Part shown: positions 1 to 9,946 of the stretch, in pieces
Layout of the letters: the number at the start of each line of letters is the position of its first letter
Position numbering within the stretch: position 1 is the stretch's first letter
Assembly: GCA_937922785.1 (NCBI GenBank)
Contig: CALAJQ010000017.1
Coordinates: 1 to 64,000 of the forward strand
Direction: 5' to 3'
From: an uncultured Acidimicrobiales bacterium
GTDB lineage: Bacteria > Actinomycetota > Acidimicrobiia > Acidimicrobiales > SZUA-35
Length of the DNA: 64,000 nucleotides
Position numbers and translations under genes: made by a program
Notes under the pieces: generated by a model
The model's database searches: none
What the model was told of the DNA's origin: nothing
Seen by the model: the letters and a program-made list of their open reading frames with translations, nothing else

Positions 1-1
1 G

Positions 2-2479
2 ACCAACCAGGGCAGCCAGGACGCCACAGCCATCACGATCACCGACTACCTCCCCAATGGCTTCGTGCTGAACGACGGAGCGTGGACCGACAACGGCAAC
101 GGCACCGCGAGCCGACCAGGCTTTGGGCCGATCGCTGCTGGCAGCACTGCGTCGACGACGATCACGATGACCGCCACGACCGCCCCGATCGGGCAGAACA
201 AGAACATCGCCGAGATCTCTCGCGACGATGGCAACGACATCGACTCGAACGCCGATGGTGGCGCCAACAACGATCGTCAGCCAGCGAACCCTGGCGACCC
301 GACCGATGATGTGATCGACAACTCCGGTGGTGACGAGGACGACCACGACATCGCCGGGGTCTCAGTTGACGCATACGACTTGGCGCTTACCAAGGTCTAC
401 ACCTCTGATAGCAGTGCTGACGGAAACTCAAGTGACGGAGTGATCGGCGTAGGCGACGATGTTGTATTCACCATCACCGTCATAAACCAGGGCACCGCTG
501 ACGCAGCCTCTGTTGAAGTGACTGACTACCTGCCAACTGGATTTGTTCTGAACGACAGTGCGTGGACTGACAATGGAAACGGCACGGCGAGCATCACAGT
601 TGACAGCCTTGCTGCCGGTGCATCAGCCGATGTTTCGATCACGCTGACCGCCGCTGCTCCTAGTGTTGGCACTACGGTAAACCGGGCCGAAATTTCAGCT
701 GACAACGGCAACGATCTCGATTCGACGCCAAACTCTGACCCCGATGACGACGGTACTGTTGTTGATGACGTGACCGACAACACCGGTGGCGACCAAGACG
801 ATCACGATCCGGCGCCGGTAGAGGTTGTGGCCGACTTCGACTTGGCCCTCGTGAAGACCCTGAACGTAGCCACCACGACCTTGCCGGTGGCTCCAGGTCA
901 GACGGTTACTTTCGATCTGACAGTCATCAATCAGGGAACTACAACTGCAGACAGCATCAGCCTCGTGGACTATGTCGACACCGCTGACTGGACTGGCTTT
1001 GACATTGGTCTAAACCCAGCGGGAACAACAACAGGCGACGCAGCGCTTGGCTACACCTGGTCTGTGTCTGGCAGCGATGGTGCCGTAACGATTGCTGGAC
1101 TACTCGCGGGTGGTGAGTCAGTTACGCTTCCGGTGACACTAACCATTGCTAGTGGCGCCGACTTGACTGACCTCCTCAACACGGCCGAAATCTCGGCCGC
1201 CACAGCGGTTAACCCCGATGGGTCGCCGATTCCAGGCGTTGTTGATCGCGATTCAACTCCAGACACGACCAACGATGATGTCGTTGTAGATGACGTAACT
1301 GACAATTCCGGTGGTGACGAAGATGATCACGACATTGCAACCGTTGAAGCGCCCACGTTTAGCCTAGGCAACCAGGTCTGGCTAGATGTCAACAACAACG
1401 GACTTATCGACCCCGGTGAAGCAGGCATTGGTGGGGTCAGTGTTGGCTTGTTCACCGATACAAACCAAGATGGCCAACCTGATGATCTAAACGGCGACGG
1501 TGTCATAGACATGACTAACGACGCAGTGTTTACAACTGTTACCGACGGAAATGGTTTGTATCTGTTCGCTGGTCTTGATGCCGGTGAGTACATAGTCGGG
1601 ATTCCTCCGACTGAATGGAACACCGGAGGAACGCTTTCGGGTCACCTGTCTTCAGATCCCACTTCTGCTGACGCCAACGACGATGTTGACAACAACGACG
1701 ACGGAACGCCGTGCCAGTGCGCAGATGGATTGGTGCTTTCAAGTCCGCTGACTTTGGGCGATGGCGAACCCGTCGGAGAAAATCCAGACAACGACGCAAC
1801 CACCGCAGATCCGAACGAAAACCTGACTCTCGACTTCGGGTTCCACAGGCCAATCTTCGACTTGGCTGCTCGAAAGCAGCTTAAGGATGGGACTAACTCG
1901 GCCAATGTCAAGGTTGGCGACCTGGTTACCTTCACTATCACTGTCATTAACCAGGGCAACGTGGATGCATCGGGCGTTTCAATCATCGACTACGTACCGG
2001 CAGGCCTAACGTTGTCAGATACCGACTGGACGACAGCTGCCAACGGGGCTGTCGCTTCAATTCCTGGGACGATCCCAGCGGGTGGGTCGGCTTCAGTCGA
2101 CATAACCCTGAAGGTCGCGGCTGGTGCGAGCGGCAACGTTGTCAACCTGGCCGAGATCGCAGGCGCTACAGCAGTTGACGCCGGGGGAGTTGGCATCTTG
2201 ATGCCCAACAACCAGCCGCTGCCTGACATCGACTCGACTCCAGATGCCGACAACTCCGAGACACCGGTTGACGACGTAGTCGATAACACCTCCGGCGACG
2301 AGGACGACCATGACATCGCACAAGTTTCGGTGGCGGCGCCTGTAACCAGCACCCCGTCGCTGCCGGTTACCGGTTCCAGCACAGGTGTGATGGCCATGTT
2401 GGCTGTGTTCTTGTTGGCAGTTGGTGGCGGGTTTGTGTTGTGGTCAAAACGACGTGAGGACGAACCAGCTGAAGGCTAG
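2..2479 (+). CDS. LPXTG-anchored DUF11/SdrD-B-like repeat surface protein (5' truncated)
   Basis: The reading frame is open at the left window edge, so the N-terminus is missing. What remains is a chain of DUF11-type beta-sandwich repeats carrying the recurring motif FTITVINQG. Each repeat ends in an Asp-rich segment of the type DNSGGDEDDHD, seen four times. One SdrD-B/Cna-B-like domain (start FSLGNQVWLDVNNNG) sits between the third and fourth repeats and has EF-hand-like Asp runs. The C-terminus is a textbook sorting signal: LPVTG, a hydrophobic helix, then KRRE. Family knowledge says such proteins are exported, cross-linked to the wall by a sortase and often bind calcium. The role here, adhesin or wall decoration, is inference. 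The gene is convergent with polX and the two stop codons overlap. Confidence 0.88.
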   Translation, partial: TNQGSQDATAITITDYLPNGFVLNDGAWTDNGNGTASRPGFGPIAAGSTASTTITMTATTAPIGQNKNIAEISRDDGNDIDSNADGGANNDRQPANPGDPTDDVIDNSGGDEDDHDIAGVSVDAYDLALTKVYTSDSSADGNSSDGVIGVGDDVVFTITVINQGTADAASVEVTDYLPTGFVLNDSAWTDNGNGTASITVDSLAAGASADVSITLTAAAPSVGTTVNRAEISADNGNDLDSTPNSDPDDDGTVVDDVTDNTGGDQDDHDPAPVEVVADFDLALVKTLNVATTTLPVAPGQTVTFDLTVINQGTTTADSISLVDYVDTADWTGFDIGLNPAGTTTGDAALGYTWSVSGSDGAVTIAGLLAGGESVTLPVTLTIASGADLTDLLNTAEISAATAVNPDGSPIPGVVDRDSTPDTTNDDVVVDDVTDNSGGDEDDHDIATVEAPTFSLGNQVWLDVNNNGLIDPGEAGIGGVSVGLFTDTNQDGQPDDLNGDGVIDMTNDAVFTTVTDGNGLYLFAGLDAGEYIVGIPPTEWNTGGTLSGHLSSDPTSADANDDVDNNDDGTPCQCADGLVLSSPLTLGDGEPVGENPDNDATTADPNENLTLDFGFHRPIFDLAARKQLKDGTNSANVKVGDLVTFTITVINQGNVDASGVSIIDYVPAGLTLSDTDWTTAANGAVASIPGTIPAGGSASVDITLKVAAGASGNVVNLAEIAGATAVDAGGVGILMPNNQPLPDIDSTPDADNSETPVDDVVDNTSGDEDDHDIAQVSVAAPVTSTPSLPVTGSSTGVMAMLAVFLLAVGGGFVLWSKRREDEPAEG

Positions 2480-4242
2480 GACAGCCTGCTTTTGCGGTGG
2501 TTGGCCCATTCCATGAAACTTGCACGATCTCTGGTGTTGACTACTAGGTCTTTGGGTGCCCAGCCGCGTTGGGCAGTCAGCACCCCGTATTCCATCCGGC
2601 CAAGTTCAGATGTGTGGTGGCTGTCAGTGTTGATCACTAGTTTCACTTGCCGTTCAACGGCCTTGCGAACGACGTCTGAAGCAGCATCTAGCCTTTGCAG
2701 CGCGCCGTTGACCTCTAACGCGACGTCGTAGTGCGCAAGCGCTTCAAGTACTGCGTCGTAGTCGATCTCGATACCGGGGCGTCGTCCGATGTAGCGCCCG
2801 GTCAAGTGTCCGATCGAATTGACCGTGGGATCGGCAATTGCGGCAATGAGCCGATCGGTCTGTTTCGGGATTGACTGGTCAAAGTGGGAGTGAACCGAAG
2901 CCACGGTGTAGTCAAACAGGGCGCGGAATTCATCGTCGTAGTCAAGCCCTCCGTCTGGCCCAATGTTCAACTCACAACCCCATAAGACCGTCATGTCTGG
3001 GTAATCAACCGCAATCTCAGCAATGCGGTCACGGTGTTCGAGCATTTCTTCAGCGGTAGACCCATTTATCGCCAGGTCGACGCCGTGGTCGGTGATTGCG
3101 AGGTACTCATAACCAAGAGCCGCAGCCTCGGCAATCATTTCAGCGACGGTGCTCCTTCCGTCACCGGACTGGTCTGTGTGGTAGTGCAGGTCGCCGCGAA
3201 TATGGCTGCGCTGAATCAGCTCGCCCAGTCCGTCACCTCCGGCGGCCTCAACTTCGCCGGTTGCCTCCCGCAACGGCGCCGGGATGAACTCGAGCTCCAA
3301 AGCAGCGTAGATCTCTGCTTCGGTCTTGCTGGCGATCACTGGCCGCTCAGAAGCCTCGAGATCTTCGTTGCTTGCATCCATCAGGCCGTATTCGTTTAGC
3401 AGCATCTTGCGATCGATTGCCCGTTGGCGCAGGGCTATGTTGTGCACTTTCGAACCGGTGAAGTACAAGATTGCGGCGCCAAACTGGTCAGGGCTGACAA
3501 CTCGGACGTCCACCTGAAGACCGGCCCGGGTTAAGAACGATGTCTTTGTCTCGCCGTTTACTACAAGGTCAGCAACTTCAGAATGCTGCACCACGAAGTC
3601 CATCACAACCGATGGCTCTAAGGAGGAAACTGTGATGTCTATGTCTCCAATAGTTTCTGACATACGCCGCAAGCTGCCACAAAACTGAACTTCCACAGTC
3701 TCGGGTAAAGCCTCCAAATCAGCGACCAGTCGTTCGGCTAGAGGCAGGGCGTCGGCGATCGGAGTTCTACGATCCTTCCCGGTTAAGCCAAGCCGTTGCA
3801 CGGCTTTGGCGATCTTTGCTTCACTGGTTGCCCCAAGACCGGGCAGTGTCCGCAGCTTCTCCGCCGCTATTGCCTCGGTTAACTGTTCAACGTTCTCTAT
3901 TCCCAATTCAGATCGGACCAGCTTGAGCGTCTTTGGCCCGAGACCGGGAATACGGCTCAATTCAACGAACTCCGGCGGATACTTGGCCCTGAGCTTTTCG
4001 AGCTTTTCAACCGTGCCGGACTCAACAAGTTCTCGTACCTTGCTGGCCGTCGCCTTGCCCACACCACTGATGCCGGTCAGCTCAGACAACTTGAGGGTCG
4101 TTATGTCACGGCCGTCAGACTCCAGACCAAGTGAGGCCTTCTCATAGGCTCTCACCTTGAATGATTGCGGGCTGCCCTCATCCAGAGCTGTCAGCGTTAT
4201 CAGCTCGCTCAGCATCGCCATAACATCGCGCTTGGTAGTCAT
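2476..4242 (-). CDS. polX: Bacterial/archaeal-type DNA polymerase X with C-terminal PHP domain
   Basis: The 588-residue protein has the full bacterial PolX layout and length (the B. subtilis enzyme is about 570 residues). Helix-hairpin-helix motifs lie near residues 55-70 and 95-110. The nucleotidyltransferase signature GSLRR is at about 189, with metal-binding Asp in GDIDI at about 199-203. A C-terminal PHP domain starts near 350 with HYHTD and continues with ITDHG. The family fills short gaps in base excision repair, and the PHP domain supplies 3'-5' exonuclease or phosphatase activity. ATG at 4242 starts the protein directly before the conserved N-terminal helix. It is divergent from the oxidoreductase gene, with a short gap between them. 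Confidence 0.93.
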   Translation of the reverse strand: MTTKRDVMAMLSELITLTALDEGSPQSFKVRAYEKASLGLESDGRDITTLKLSELTGISGVGKATASKVRELVESGTVEKLEKLRAKYPPEFVELSRIPGLGPKTLKLVRSELGIENVEQLTEAIAAEKLRTLPGLGATSEAKIAKAVQRLGLTGKDRRTPIADALPLAERLVADLEALPETVEVQFCGSLRRMSETIGDIDITVSSLEPSVVMDFVVQHSEVADLVVNGETKTSFLTRAGLQVDVRVVSPDQFGAAILYFTGSKVHNIALRQRAIDRKMLLNEYGLMDASNEDLEASERPVIASKTEAEIYAALELEFIPAPLREATGEVEAAGGDGLGELIQRSHIRGDLHYHTDQSGDGRSTVAEMIAEAAALGYEYLAITDHGVDLAINGSTAEEMLEHRDRIAEIAVDYPDMTVLWGCELNIGPDGGLDYDDEFRALFDYTVASVHSHFDQSIPKQTDRLIAAIADPTVNSIGHLTGRYIGRRPGIEIDYDAVLEALAHYDVALEVNGALQRLDAASDVVRKAVERQVKLVINTDSHHTSELGRMEYGVLTAQRGWAPKDLVVNTRDRASFMEWANHRKSRLS

Positions 4243-4308
4243 GTTCTGATCCTATGACGGCAGACGTCTTTCCTAAACTGATGTCATTCCTAAGTATGGT
4301 TGAAACAC

Positions 4309-7300
4309 ATGGCTATTAGTGAAGTTGAATACAAGCTCAGTGACCGTTTCAGGGCCGAACAGGGCAAAGTCCTGCTTACCGGCGTTCAGGCATTGGCCAG
4401 AATTCCGATAGACCAGCTGCGGCTTGACCAACTCGGTGGCCTGAATACCGCAGCTTTCCTCTCGGGCTATCCAGGTTCTCCACTCGGCGGATTCGACCTG
4501 GAGGTGGCTAGGGCTATCAAGCTGGTTCCCGAACTGCCGATTGTTCATCAGCCGGCCGTCAACGAAGAGCTCGGGGCGACCTCAGTAATGGGTTCCCAAC
4601 TGGCGCCTGGCCGACCCGATGCAACTTATGACGGAGTGGTCGGCTTCTGGTACGGCAAGGCTCCCGGACTTGACCGTGCTGGTGACTCTCTTCGGCACGG
4701 CGTGTTTGCTGGCGCTAGCCCCAAAGGCGGAGCGGTTGTGCTGGTCGGAGACGATCCAGACTGCAAGTCATCGACAATGCCCTCTTCTTCCGACGCCACC
4801 CTTGTCGACTTGCACATGCCAATTCTCTACCCAGGCAATGCTGCCGAATGCGTCGAGCTCGGCCTTCATGCGGTTGCTATCTCCAGAGCCTCGGGCTTGT
4901 GGTCATCGATGAAGATTGTTACATCAGTTGCCGATGGCTCGGGCACAGTCGATCTACCGGCCTTGTCAGCCACGCCAATTATGCCCACCATCGAGATTGA
5001 TGGCGTCAAGTGGCAATGCCAGCCGTCGGCTCAGTTTCTTGGCCAACGCATGGTTGAAGTCGAGCGAGAATTCCGCGAAGTCAGGCTTCCGCTGGCCCAT
5101 GAATATGGCGTTCTCAACAAACTAAACAGGGTGAGTGTTAACCCGACTGACGCTTGGATTGGGCTGGTAGCAACTGGCTTCACCTATTACGAAATGCTGG
5201 ACGCGCTTCGTCGCCTCGGGCTGGAGACTCCTGACGAAATTGCCAACGCTGGCATCCGGCTGCTGCAGCTGAGAATGCCTGTTCCCTTTGACGCTGGATT
5301 GGTAAGAGAATTCGCCATGGGGCTTGATGAAATCCTCGTAGTTGAAGAGAAAAACCCGACGCTCGAATGGTTGATTAAGGACGCGCTATATGGCGGACCC
5401 CATCAACCCCGAGTGTTGGGCAAGACCCATGAAGATGGTCGAACACTTATGCCATCGTGGGGTCGCCTAGATGCCGACACCATGTTGAGCGGCCTCAGGG
5501 AGCGATTGTCGCCTCGCCTGGGCGAGCGACTTGTGCCAGCAGCCCAAGAGCGCACAAGCATCAAGTTGATCCCGCTTGAGGTCAATCGAACTCCGTTTTT
5601 CTGTTCCGGTTGTCCTCACAACTGGGGTACCAAGGTTCCCGATGGCGCTCTGGTGGGAGCAGGCACCGGATGTCATGGAATGACGCTCTTAATGGAACCC
5701 GAGCGGGTTGGTGAAGGCATCGGAATCACAGCGATGGGCAACGAGGGGGCGCAGTGGATTGGAATGGAGCCTTTTGTTGAGGCGGGTCACATGTTCCAAA
5801 ACTACGGCGACGGAACGTTCATGCATTCGGCCCAATTGGCGCTCCAGTACTGCATTGGGGCAGGCAAGCACATGACGTTCAAGATTTTGTTCAACAGCAC
5901 GGTCGCCATGACCGGCGGACAAGACGCCACTTACTCGCTAGGTGTCAAAGAACTAGCAGCCATCTTGTTGGCCCAAGGCGTTTCGAAAGTAGCGGTAACC
6001 GCCGAAGACCTCGGGCGGTATGACGATGTCGACCTTCCCGCTGGGGTTGAGGTCCATGACCGGACCGAGATCGTTGCAGTCCAAGAGGATCTGCGCAGCA
6101 CACCAGGAGTGACCGTCCTAATTCACGACCAAGAATGTGCCGCTGAACTGAGGCGAGCGCGTCGTCGGGGCAAGCTCACGATGCCAAGCCGCCGAATCAT
6201 CATTAACCACCGGATTTGTGAAGGGTGTGGCGATTGTGGCGACGTCAGCAACTGCCTCTCGGTGCAACCAGTCGACACCCCACTGGGCCGCAAGACCACA
6301 ATTGACCAGGCGTCGTGCAACTATGACGAAAGTTGCCTCAACGGAGACTGCCCCGCATTCATGAGCGTTGAGGTTGAGCCTGGCAACCTCCCTGACCCAA
6401 ACCAGAATCGCAGTTCAGCGACGTCACCCTCGAGCTCTGTGCCGGATCCAGTCGTCGGTCGAGCGGATCGCGTGAACGTGCGGCTGGCGGGCATCGGTGG
6501 CACCGGAGTTGTCACGGTTGCTCAAATCCTCGCAACCGCTGCCATGTTTGATGGGTGGGAAGTCCAAGGACTTGATCAGACGGGGCTCAGTCAAAAAGCG
6601 GGCCCGGTGATAAGCGACGTTGTGCTTTCTCGTTCCGGAGTCGAATCGTCAAACTTCATTGGAGCGGGTCAGGCTGACGTCGTGTTGGGCTTTGACTCGC
6701 TTGTTGCCGCAGCCGATGGGACGATCAGGGCGGCAAGTGCCGATGCAACTCACGTGGTTGTCTCTACTCGTCGGACCCCGACTGGCAAAATGATCTCCGA
6801 TCCTGGTCTCGGCTATCCAGACGCCAGCGTTGGTGCCCGGCTTGAGGCGACGTCAGCCGGCACTCTGAGGCAGCTCGACTCGTCAGCGCTTTCTCATGCG
6901 CTTACCGGTAACTCGGCCCAAGCAAATGTCCTGCTTCTTGGGGTCGCTGTTCAAGACGGTCGAATCCCGGTATCAGTTGGGTCACTTGAAAGAGCGATTG
7001 AGCTGAACGGCGTTGCGGTGGAGGCAAATCTGGCAGCATTTGACTGGGGCCGGCGATGGGCTCATGACTCTGACGCAGTCGAGCAGTTGGCGGGCACGGG
7101 AACCGATGTGACTGCGTACCTGAACACTGTCACCGTTGCCGAGTTGCCAAAGTCTCTAAGCAAGCGAATCAAAAAGTTTGCCCATGACGCCAAGCTTGCC
7201 GAGCTTCTGGAAATGCTGGCAGCAGACCTTGTTGGATATCAGAACAAGGCCTATGCCGCCGATTTCATCGACGCGGTTGCAGCAGCCTCTGAATCTGAAC

Positions 7301-7812
7301 GAAGGGTCAGGCCCACTTCTGCAGCGCTTACTGAAGCCGTTGCCAGAAATCTGCACAAGTTGATGGCCTACAAGGACGAGTACGAGGTAGCGCGGCTGAT
7401 GCTGATGCCAGAAGCAATTGCGGCTGCGGAGTCTGTGGGTGGCGCAGATCCTGATTACAGCTGGCATCTGCACCCACCAATGCTTAAGGCCCTAGGTCTT
7501 GATTCCAAGCTCAAATTTGGGAGCAGTTCTAAGCCGGTCTTTACCACTCTTGCTGCGGGCAAGAGGCTGAGAGGTACGGCGCTGGACCCCTTCGGTCGTA
7601 ACGAGATGCGGCGGACCGAACGTGAACTTCCCGGCGAATACCTGGAAACGATGGCGTTTCTCTACGAACGTCTCAGTGATCTGAACCTTGATCAGGCAAT
7701 CGAGATCGCTAAACTGCCTGACCTCGTTCGCGGCTATGAGGAATTGAAGCTTCGCAGAGTTGCCGAATACCGCAGCAAGCTGACCGAAGCCCTATCTCGC
7801 TTCGCTGGCTAG
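4309..7812 (+). CDS. Fused indolepyruvate:ferredoxin oxidoreductase (IorA-IorB type)
   Basis: This is a single-chain 2-oxoacid:ferredoxin oxidoreductase of about 1167 residues. The N-terminal part is IorA-like (GYPGSPLGGFD near the start, then a thiamine-diphosphate region with GTGCHGM). A cysteine-rich Fe-S segment follows (CEGCGDCGDVSNC, later CNYDESCLNGDC). The C-terminal POR-gamma/IorB-like domain begins RLAGIGGTGVVTVAQ. The family oxidatively decarboxylates aryl pyruvates from aromatic amino acids to acyl-CoA and reduces ferredoxin. The ORF track begins at TTG 4300, but ATG 4309 is the better start. A ferredoxin partner is not adjacent. Substrate range cannot be read from sequence. Confidence 0.9.
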   Translation: MAISEVEYKLSDRFRAEQGKVLLTGVQALARIPIDQLRLDQLGGLNTAAFLSGYPGSPLGGFDLEVARAIKLVPELPIVHQPAVNEELGATSVMGSQLAPGRPDATYDGVVGFWYGKAPGLDRAGDSLRHGVFAGASPKGGAVVLVGDDPDCKSSTMPSSSDATLVDLHMPILYPGNAAECVELGLHAVAISRASGLWSSMKIVTSVADGSGTVDLPALSATPIMPTIEIDGVKWQCQPSAQFLGQRMVEVEREFREVRLPLAHEYGVLNKLNRVSVNPTDAWIGLVATGFTYYEMLDALRRLGLETPDEIANAGIRLLQLRMPVPFDAGLVREFAMGLDEILVVEEKNPTLEWLIKDALYGGPHQPRVLGKTHEDGRTLMPSWGRLDADTMLSGLRERLSPRLGERLVPAAQERTSIKLIPLEVNRTPFFCSGCPHNWGTKVPDGALVGAGTGCHGMTLLMEPERVGEGIGITAMGNEGAQWIGMEPFVEAGHMFQNYGDGTFMHSAQLALQYCIGAGKHMTFKILFNSTVAMTGGQDATYSLGVKELAAILLAQGVSKVAVTAEDLGRYDDVDLPAGVEVHDRTEIVAVQEDLRSTPGVTVLIHDQECAAELRRARRRGKLTMPSRRIIINHRICEGCGDCGDVSNCLSVQPVDTPLGRKTTIDQASCNYDESCLNGDCPAFMSVEVEPGNLPDPNQNRSSATSPSSSVPDPVVGRADRVNVRLAGIGGTGVVTVAQILATAAMFDGWEVQGLDQTGLSQKAGPVISDVVLSRSGVESSNFIGAGQADVVLGFDSLVAAADGTIRAASADATHVVVSTRRTPTGKMISDPGLGYPDASVGARLEATSAGTLRQLDSSALSHALTGNSAQANVLLLGVAVQDGRIPVSVGSLERAIELNGVAVEANLAAFDWGRRWAHDSDAVEQLAGTGTDVTAYLNTVTVAELPKSLSKRIKKFAHDAKLAELLEMLAADLVGYQNKAYAADFIDAVAAASESERRVRPTSAALTEAVARNLHKLMAYKDEYEVARLMLMPEAIAAAESVGGADPDYSWHLHPPMLKALGLDSKLKFGSSSKPVFTTLAAGKRLRGTALDPFGRNEMRRTERELPGEYLETMAFLYERLSDLNLDQAIEIAKLPDLVRGYEELKLRRVAEYRSKLTEALSRFAG

Positions 7813-7903
7813 ATTCAAGCCGATCTGGATTCAAACCGGGGCGTGGACGTGACCTCTGATCAGCGTGTACGCTCCGATCAACACAACCACAATTGGGGGA
7901 TCA

Positions 7904-8323
7904 GTGAGCTCGAAGGCAGACGAAAAGGCACTAGTCGAAAGACTTCAGCGAATCCCGTTGTTTAGCGGTACCACTAAGAAGCAACGAGTCGCTTTGGCTC
8001 GTCTTGGTAAGATCGTCAACTGGAAAGACGGAAACGTAGGCGTTACCGAAGGCTCCAAAGGTGTTGCGTTCTTTCTCATTCTTGATGGCGCGGTTGAAGT
8101 GACTCGTAACGGTCAAGTGCTTGATCAACTACGCCCTGGCGGCTTCTTCGGCGAAGTCGGGTTACTAACGGGCGCTCCGCGAAACGCAACTGTTACCGCC
8201 ATTGACGCTTCGACGTTGTTTGTTCTAGGACGGCCTGCCTTTAGTGCTGCAGTCAAGTCCGATCCAGACATAGCGCTTCGTCTAATGGCTGCAATGGCCG
8301 AGCGGCAGCCAGCGAACGGCTAG
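7904..8323 (+). CDS. Single-domain cyclic nucleotide-binding (CNB) protein
   Basis: This small protein of about 139 residues consists almost entirely of a cNMP-binding beta-barrel. It has the usual lead-in LVERLQRIPLFSG and the phosphate-binding-cassette region GGFFGEVGLLTGAPRNATVTA. No helix-turn-helix follows, so it is not a CRP-type activator by itself. It may act as a stand-alone sensor or bind another protein. The track starts at GTG 7865, but GTG 7904 is preceded by a purine-rich GGGGGA and fits the family N-terminus better. It follows the oxidoreductase by about 90 bases. Its stop abuts the stop of the convergent lipoprotein gene. Confidence 0.8.
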   Translation: MSSKADEKALVERLQRIPLFSGTTKKQRVALARLGKIVNWKDGNVGVTEGSKGVAFFLILDGAVEVTRNGQVLDQLRPGGFFGEVGLLTGAPRNATVTAIDASTLFVLGRPAFSAAVKSDPDIALRLMAAMAERQPANG

Positions 8324-9403
8324 CTAGCTGCGAGTTATCGCCAAGATTCGCCCGTTCTGATGATCGGTGAGTAGGAGGCGATCGCCGTCGGCGAGCAAAT
8401 CCTGTGGTCGCCCTACGCCACTAACAATTTCTTCGGGTTCCCACGGCTCGGCGCCGTTCTGGGCTCCAATTGGGATGACAACAACTTGGTCGGTAACCCA
8501 CAACGCTACGACGAGAACTTGTGGGTCCCAAGGGGCGACCTTCACCGATGTCGGCGTTGCCTGCGGGCCAAAAAGCGCATGTGATGGCGGCGCTAGAGCG
8601 CATCGCTCTGGGGTGCCATTGAACTGTGTGACCGGTCGGTTGTTCTCCACACATGCTGGCCAGTCGAAGTTGTCTCCAGCTGACACTTTCACCAGTTCAT
8701 CCGAAGCTGGCAATTCATCAAAGGACCCATCAGTCATCTCTGTAGCCCACAACTGACCCGTCGAGTCGAACGTGTGGGCGTAGCCGTGTTTCAGGCCTGA
8801 GCCGACTACCTCTGCGTCCGAAGGTCCTATGTCGCTACCGACAGGATCAGCGTCAGACATTGAGAAGATCTGTCCTGAGCCTGGAACAACTTCTGATCCC
8901 CGTTTGCTGCCCGAAGTGTTATAGATCAAGGCGCCGTCATCAGAAACAGTGAGCGTGCCTTGAGACCGACCGTTGAACGGCATGCCGGAGGCGACTGTCG
9001 TCAGCGGGGCGCCGGGGTTAAGCGACGTGTAAGACAATGACCGCTCTTGCATGATCCAAAGCGTCTGGCCAACTACTGCTACGCCTGTGGGCTTAGACAG
9101 ACGGTCCTGAAGAACCATCCGGCGGTCAGTATTGCCCGTGCCCAATTCGTCCGCCGGGATCAGCAGAACGCGGCCTTGGCCCGAATCCTCAGGGCCAGCA
9201 AGCTCAGCAACAACCAAGTCGCCGTTTGAAGCAAACGCCATCTGGGTTGGGCGGTCTAGTTGGTCAAGAACCAGCGAAACTGAGTAGCCAGGTTGGGCCA
9301 CAACGCCGGGCACACTTGAGGAGTCGTCGTTGGCACAAGCACCGGTCGCCATCGCGAAGACGCACAGCACTGACAACCAGCGTGCGGCGAAACTGGTGAT
9401 CAT
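8324..9403 (-). CDS. Secreted lipoprotein with glucose/sorbosone dehydrogenase-like beta-propeller
   Basis: The protein begins with a type II signal peptide (hydrophobic run ending in the lipobox ATGAC), then a Ser-rich linker. The rest resembles the six-bladed propeller of the GSDH/SMP-30 group, with blade motifs such as RPTQMAFASNGDLVVAE, LSKPTGVAV and GYAHTFDSTGQLWATE. The track extends upstream to 9496, but ATG 9403 places the signal peptide at the N-terminus and avoids overlap with the divergent nitroreductase. Members oxidise sugars with PQQ or are simple scaffolds. I cannot identify PQQ ligands, so catalytic function is open. Confidence 0.75.
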   Translation of the reverse strand: MITSFAARWLSVLCVFAMATGACANDDSSSVPGVVAQPGYSVSLVLDQLDRPTQMAFASNGDLVVAELAGPEDSGQGRVLLIPADELGTGNTDRRMVLQDRLSKPTGVAVVGQTLWIMQERSLSYTSLNPGAPLTTVASGMPFNGRSQGTLTVSDDGALIYNTSGSKRGSEVVPGSGQIFSMSDADPVGSDIGPSDAEVVGSGLKHGYAHTFDSTGQLWATEMTDGSFDELPASDELVKVSAGDNFDWPACVENNRPVTQFNGTPERCALAPPSHALFGPQATPTSVKVAPWDPQVLVVALWVTDQVVVIPIGAQNGAEPWEPEEIVSGVGRPQDLLADGDRLLLTDHQNGRILAITRS

Positions 9404-9439
9404 TAACCCACAGTAGTTCGCCCGTGCGATACTCGGCTG

Positions 9440-9940
9440 ATGGACACCTATGAAGCCATTCTCTCCAAGCGAGACATTCGGCACTACACCGACCAAGAAA
9501 TTGAAGATGAAGTGCTAGACCGAATCCTTCAAGCGGGCCGTATGGCTGGTAGCGCCAAGAACGAAGAAGTACTACGACTGATCGTAGTTAGGGATCAAAC
9601 AGTTCAGGATGCACTAGCCGAAGCCGGAGACTTTGTTTCTTGGATCGGCTCTTCGGCTGTAATTATTGGTTTCGCCGCTCCAAGCAGCTCTATGCGGCTG
9701 TTTGATGTCGGTCGCCAGGCTCAGAACATGATGGTTGCAGCTAATGCCGAAGGCGTAGCCACCTGCCCTGTAACTCTCCAGCACGCAGACAAGGCCCGAT
9801 CCGCAACCGGACTGCCTGACGACTGGGAAATGCCAATGGCGCTAACGCTCGGGTGGCCACTACCTGGTCGACCTGACAGCCCGCTTAAGCGCAAACGCGT
9901 CCCGTTAGCCGAACTCGTAGTTCACGACCGCTGGAGCTAG
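9440..9940 (+). CDS. Nitroreductase-family FMN oxidoreductase (short)
   Basis: The 166-residue protein starts with the family FMN-phosphate contact region (AILSKRDIRHYTDQEI, then LDRILQAGRMAGSAKNEE). It later shows the helix FDVGRQAQNMMVAANAEGVATCP typical of nitroreductases. These enzymes use NAD(P)H to reduce nitro groups, flavins or quinones, and the substrate is not predictable. It is a short family member. It is divergent from the propeller lipoprotein with a 36-base gap, and a likely near-leaderless start is ATG 9440. Confidence 0.82.
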   Translation: MDTYEAILSKRDIRHYTDQEIEDEVLDRILQAGRMAGSAKNEEVLRLIVVRDQTVQDALAEAGDFVSWIGSSAVIIGFAAPSSSMRLFDVGRQAQNMMVAANAEGVATCPVTLQHADKARSATGLPDDWEMPMALTLGWPLPGRPDSPLKRKRVPLAELVVHDRWS

Positions 9941-9946
9941 CGGGCT

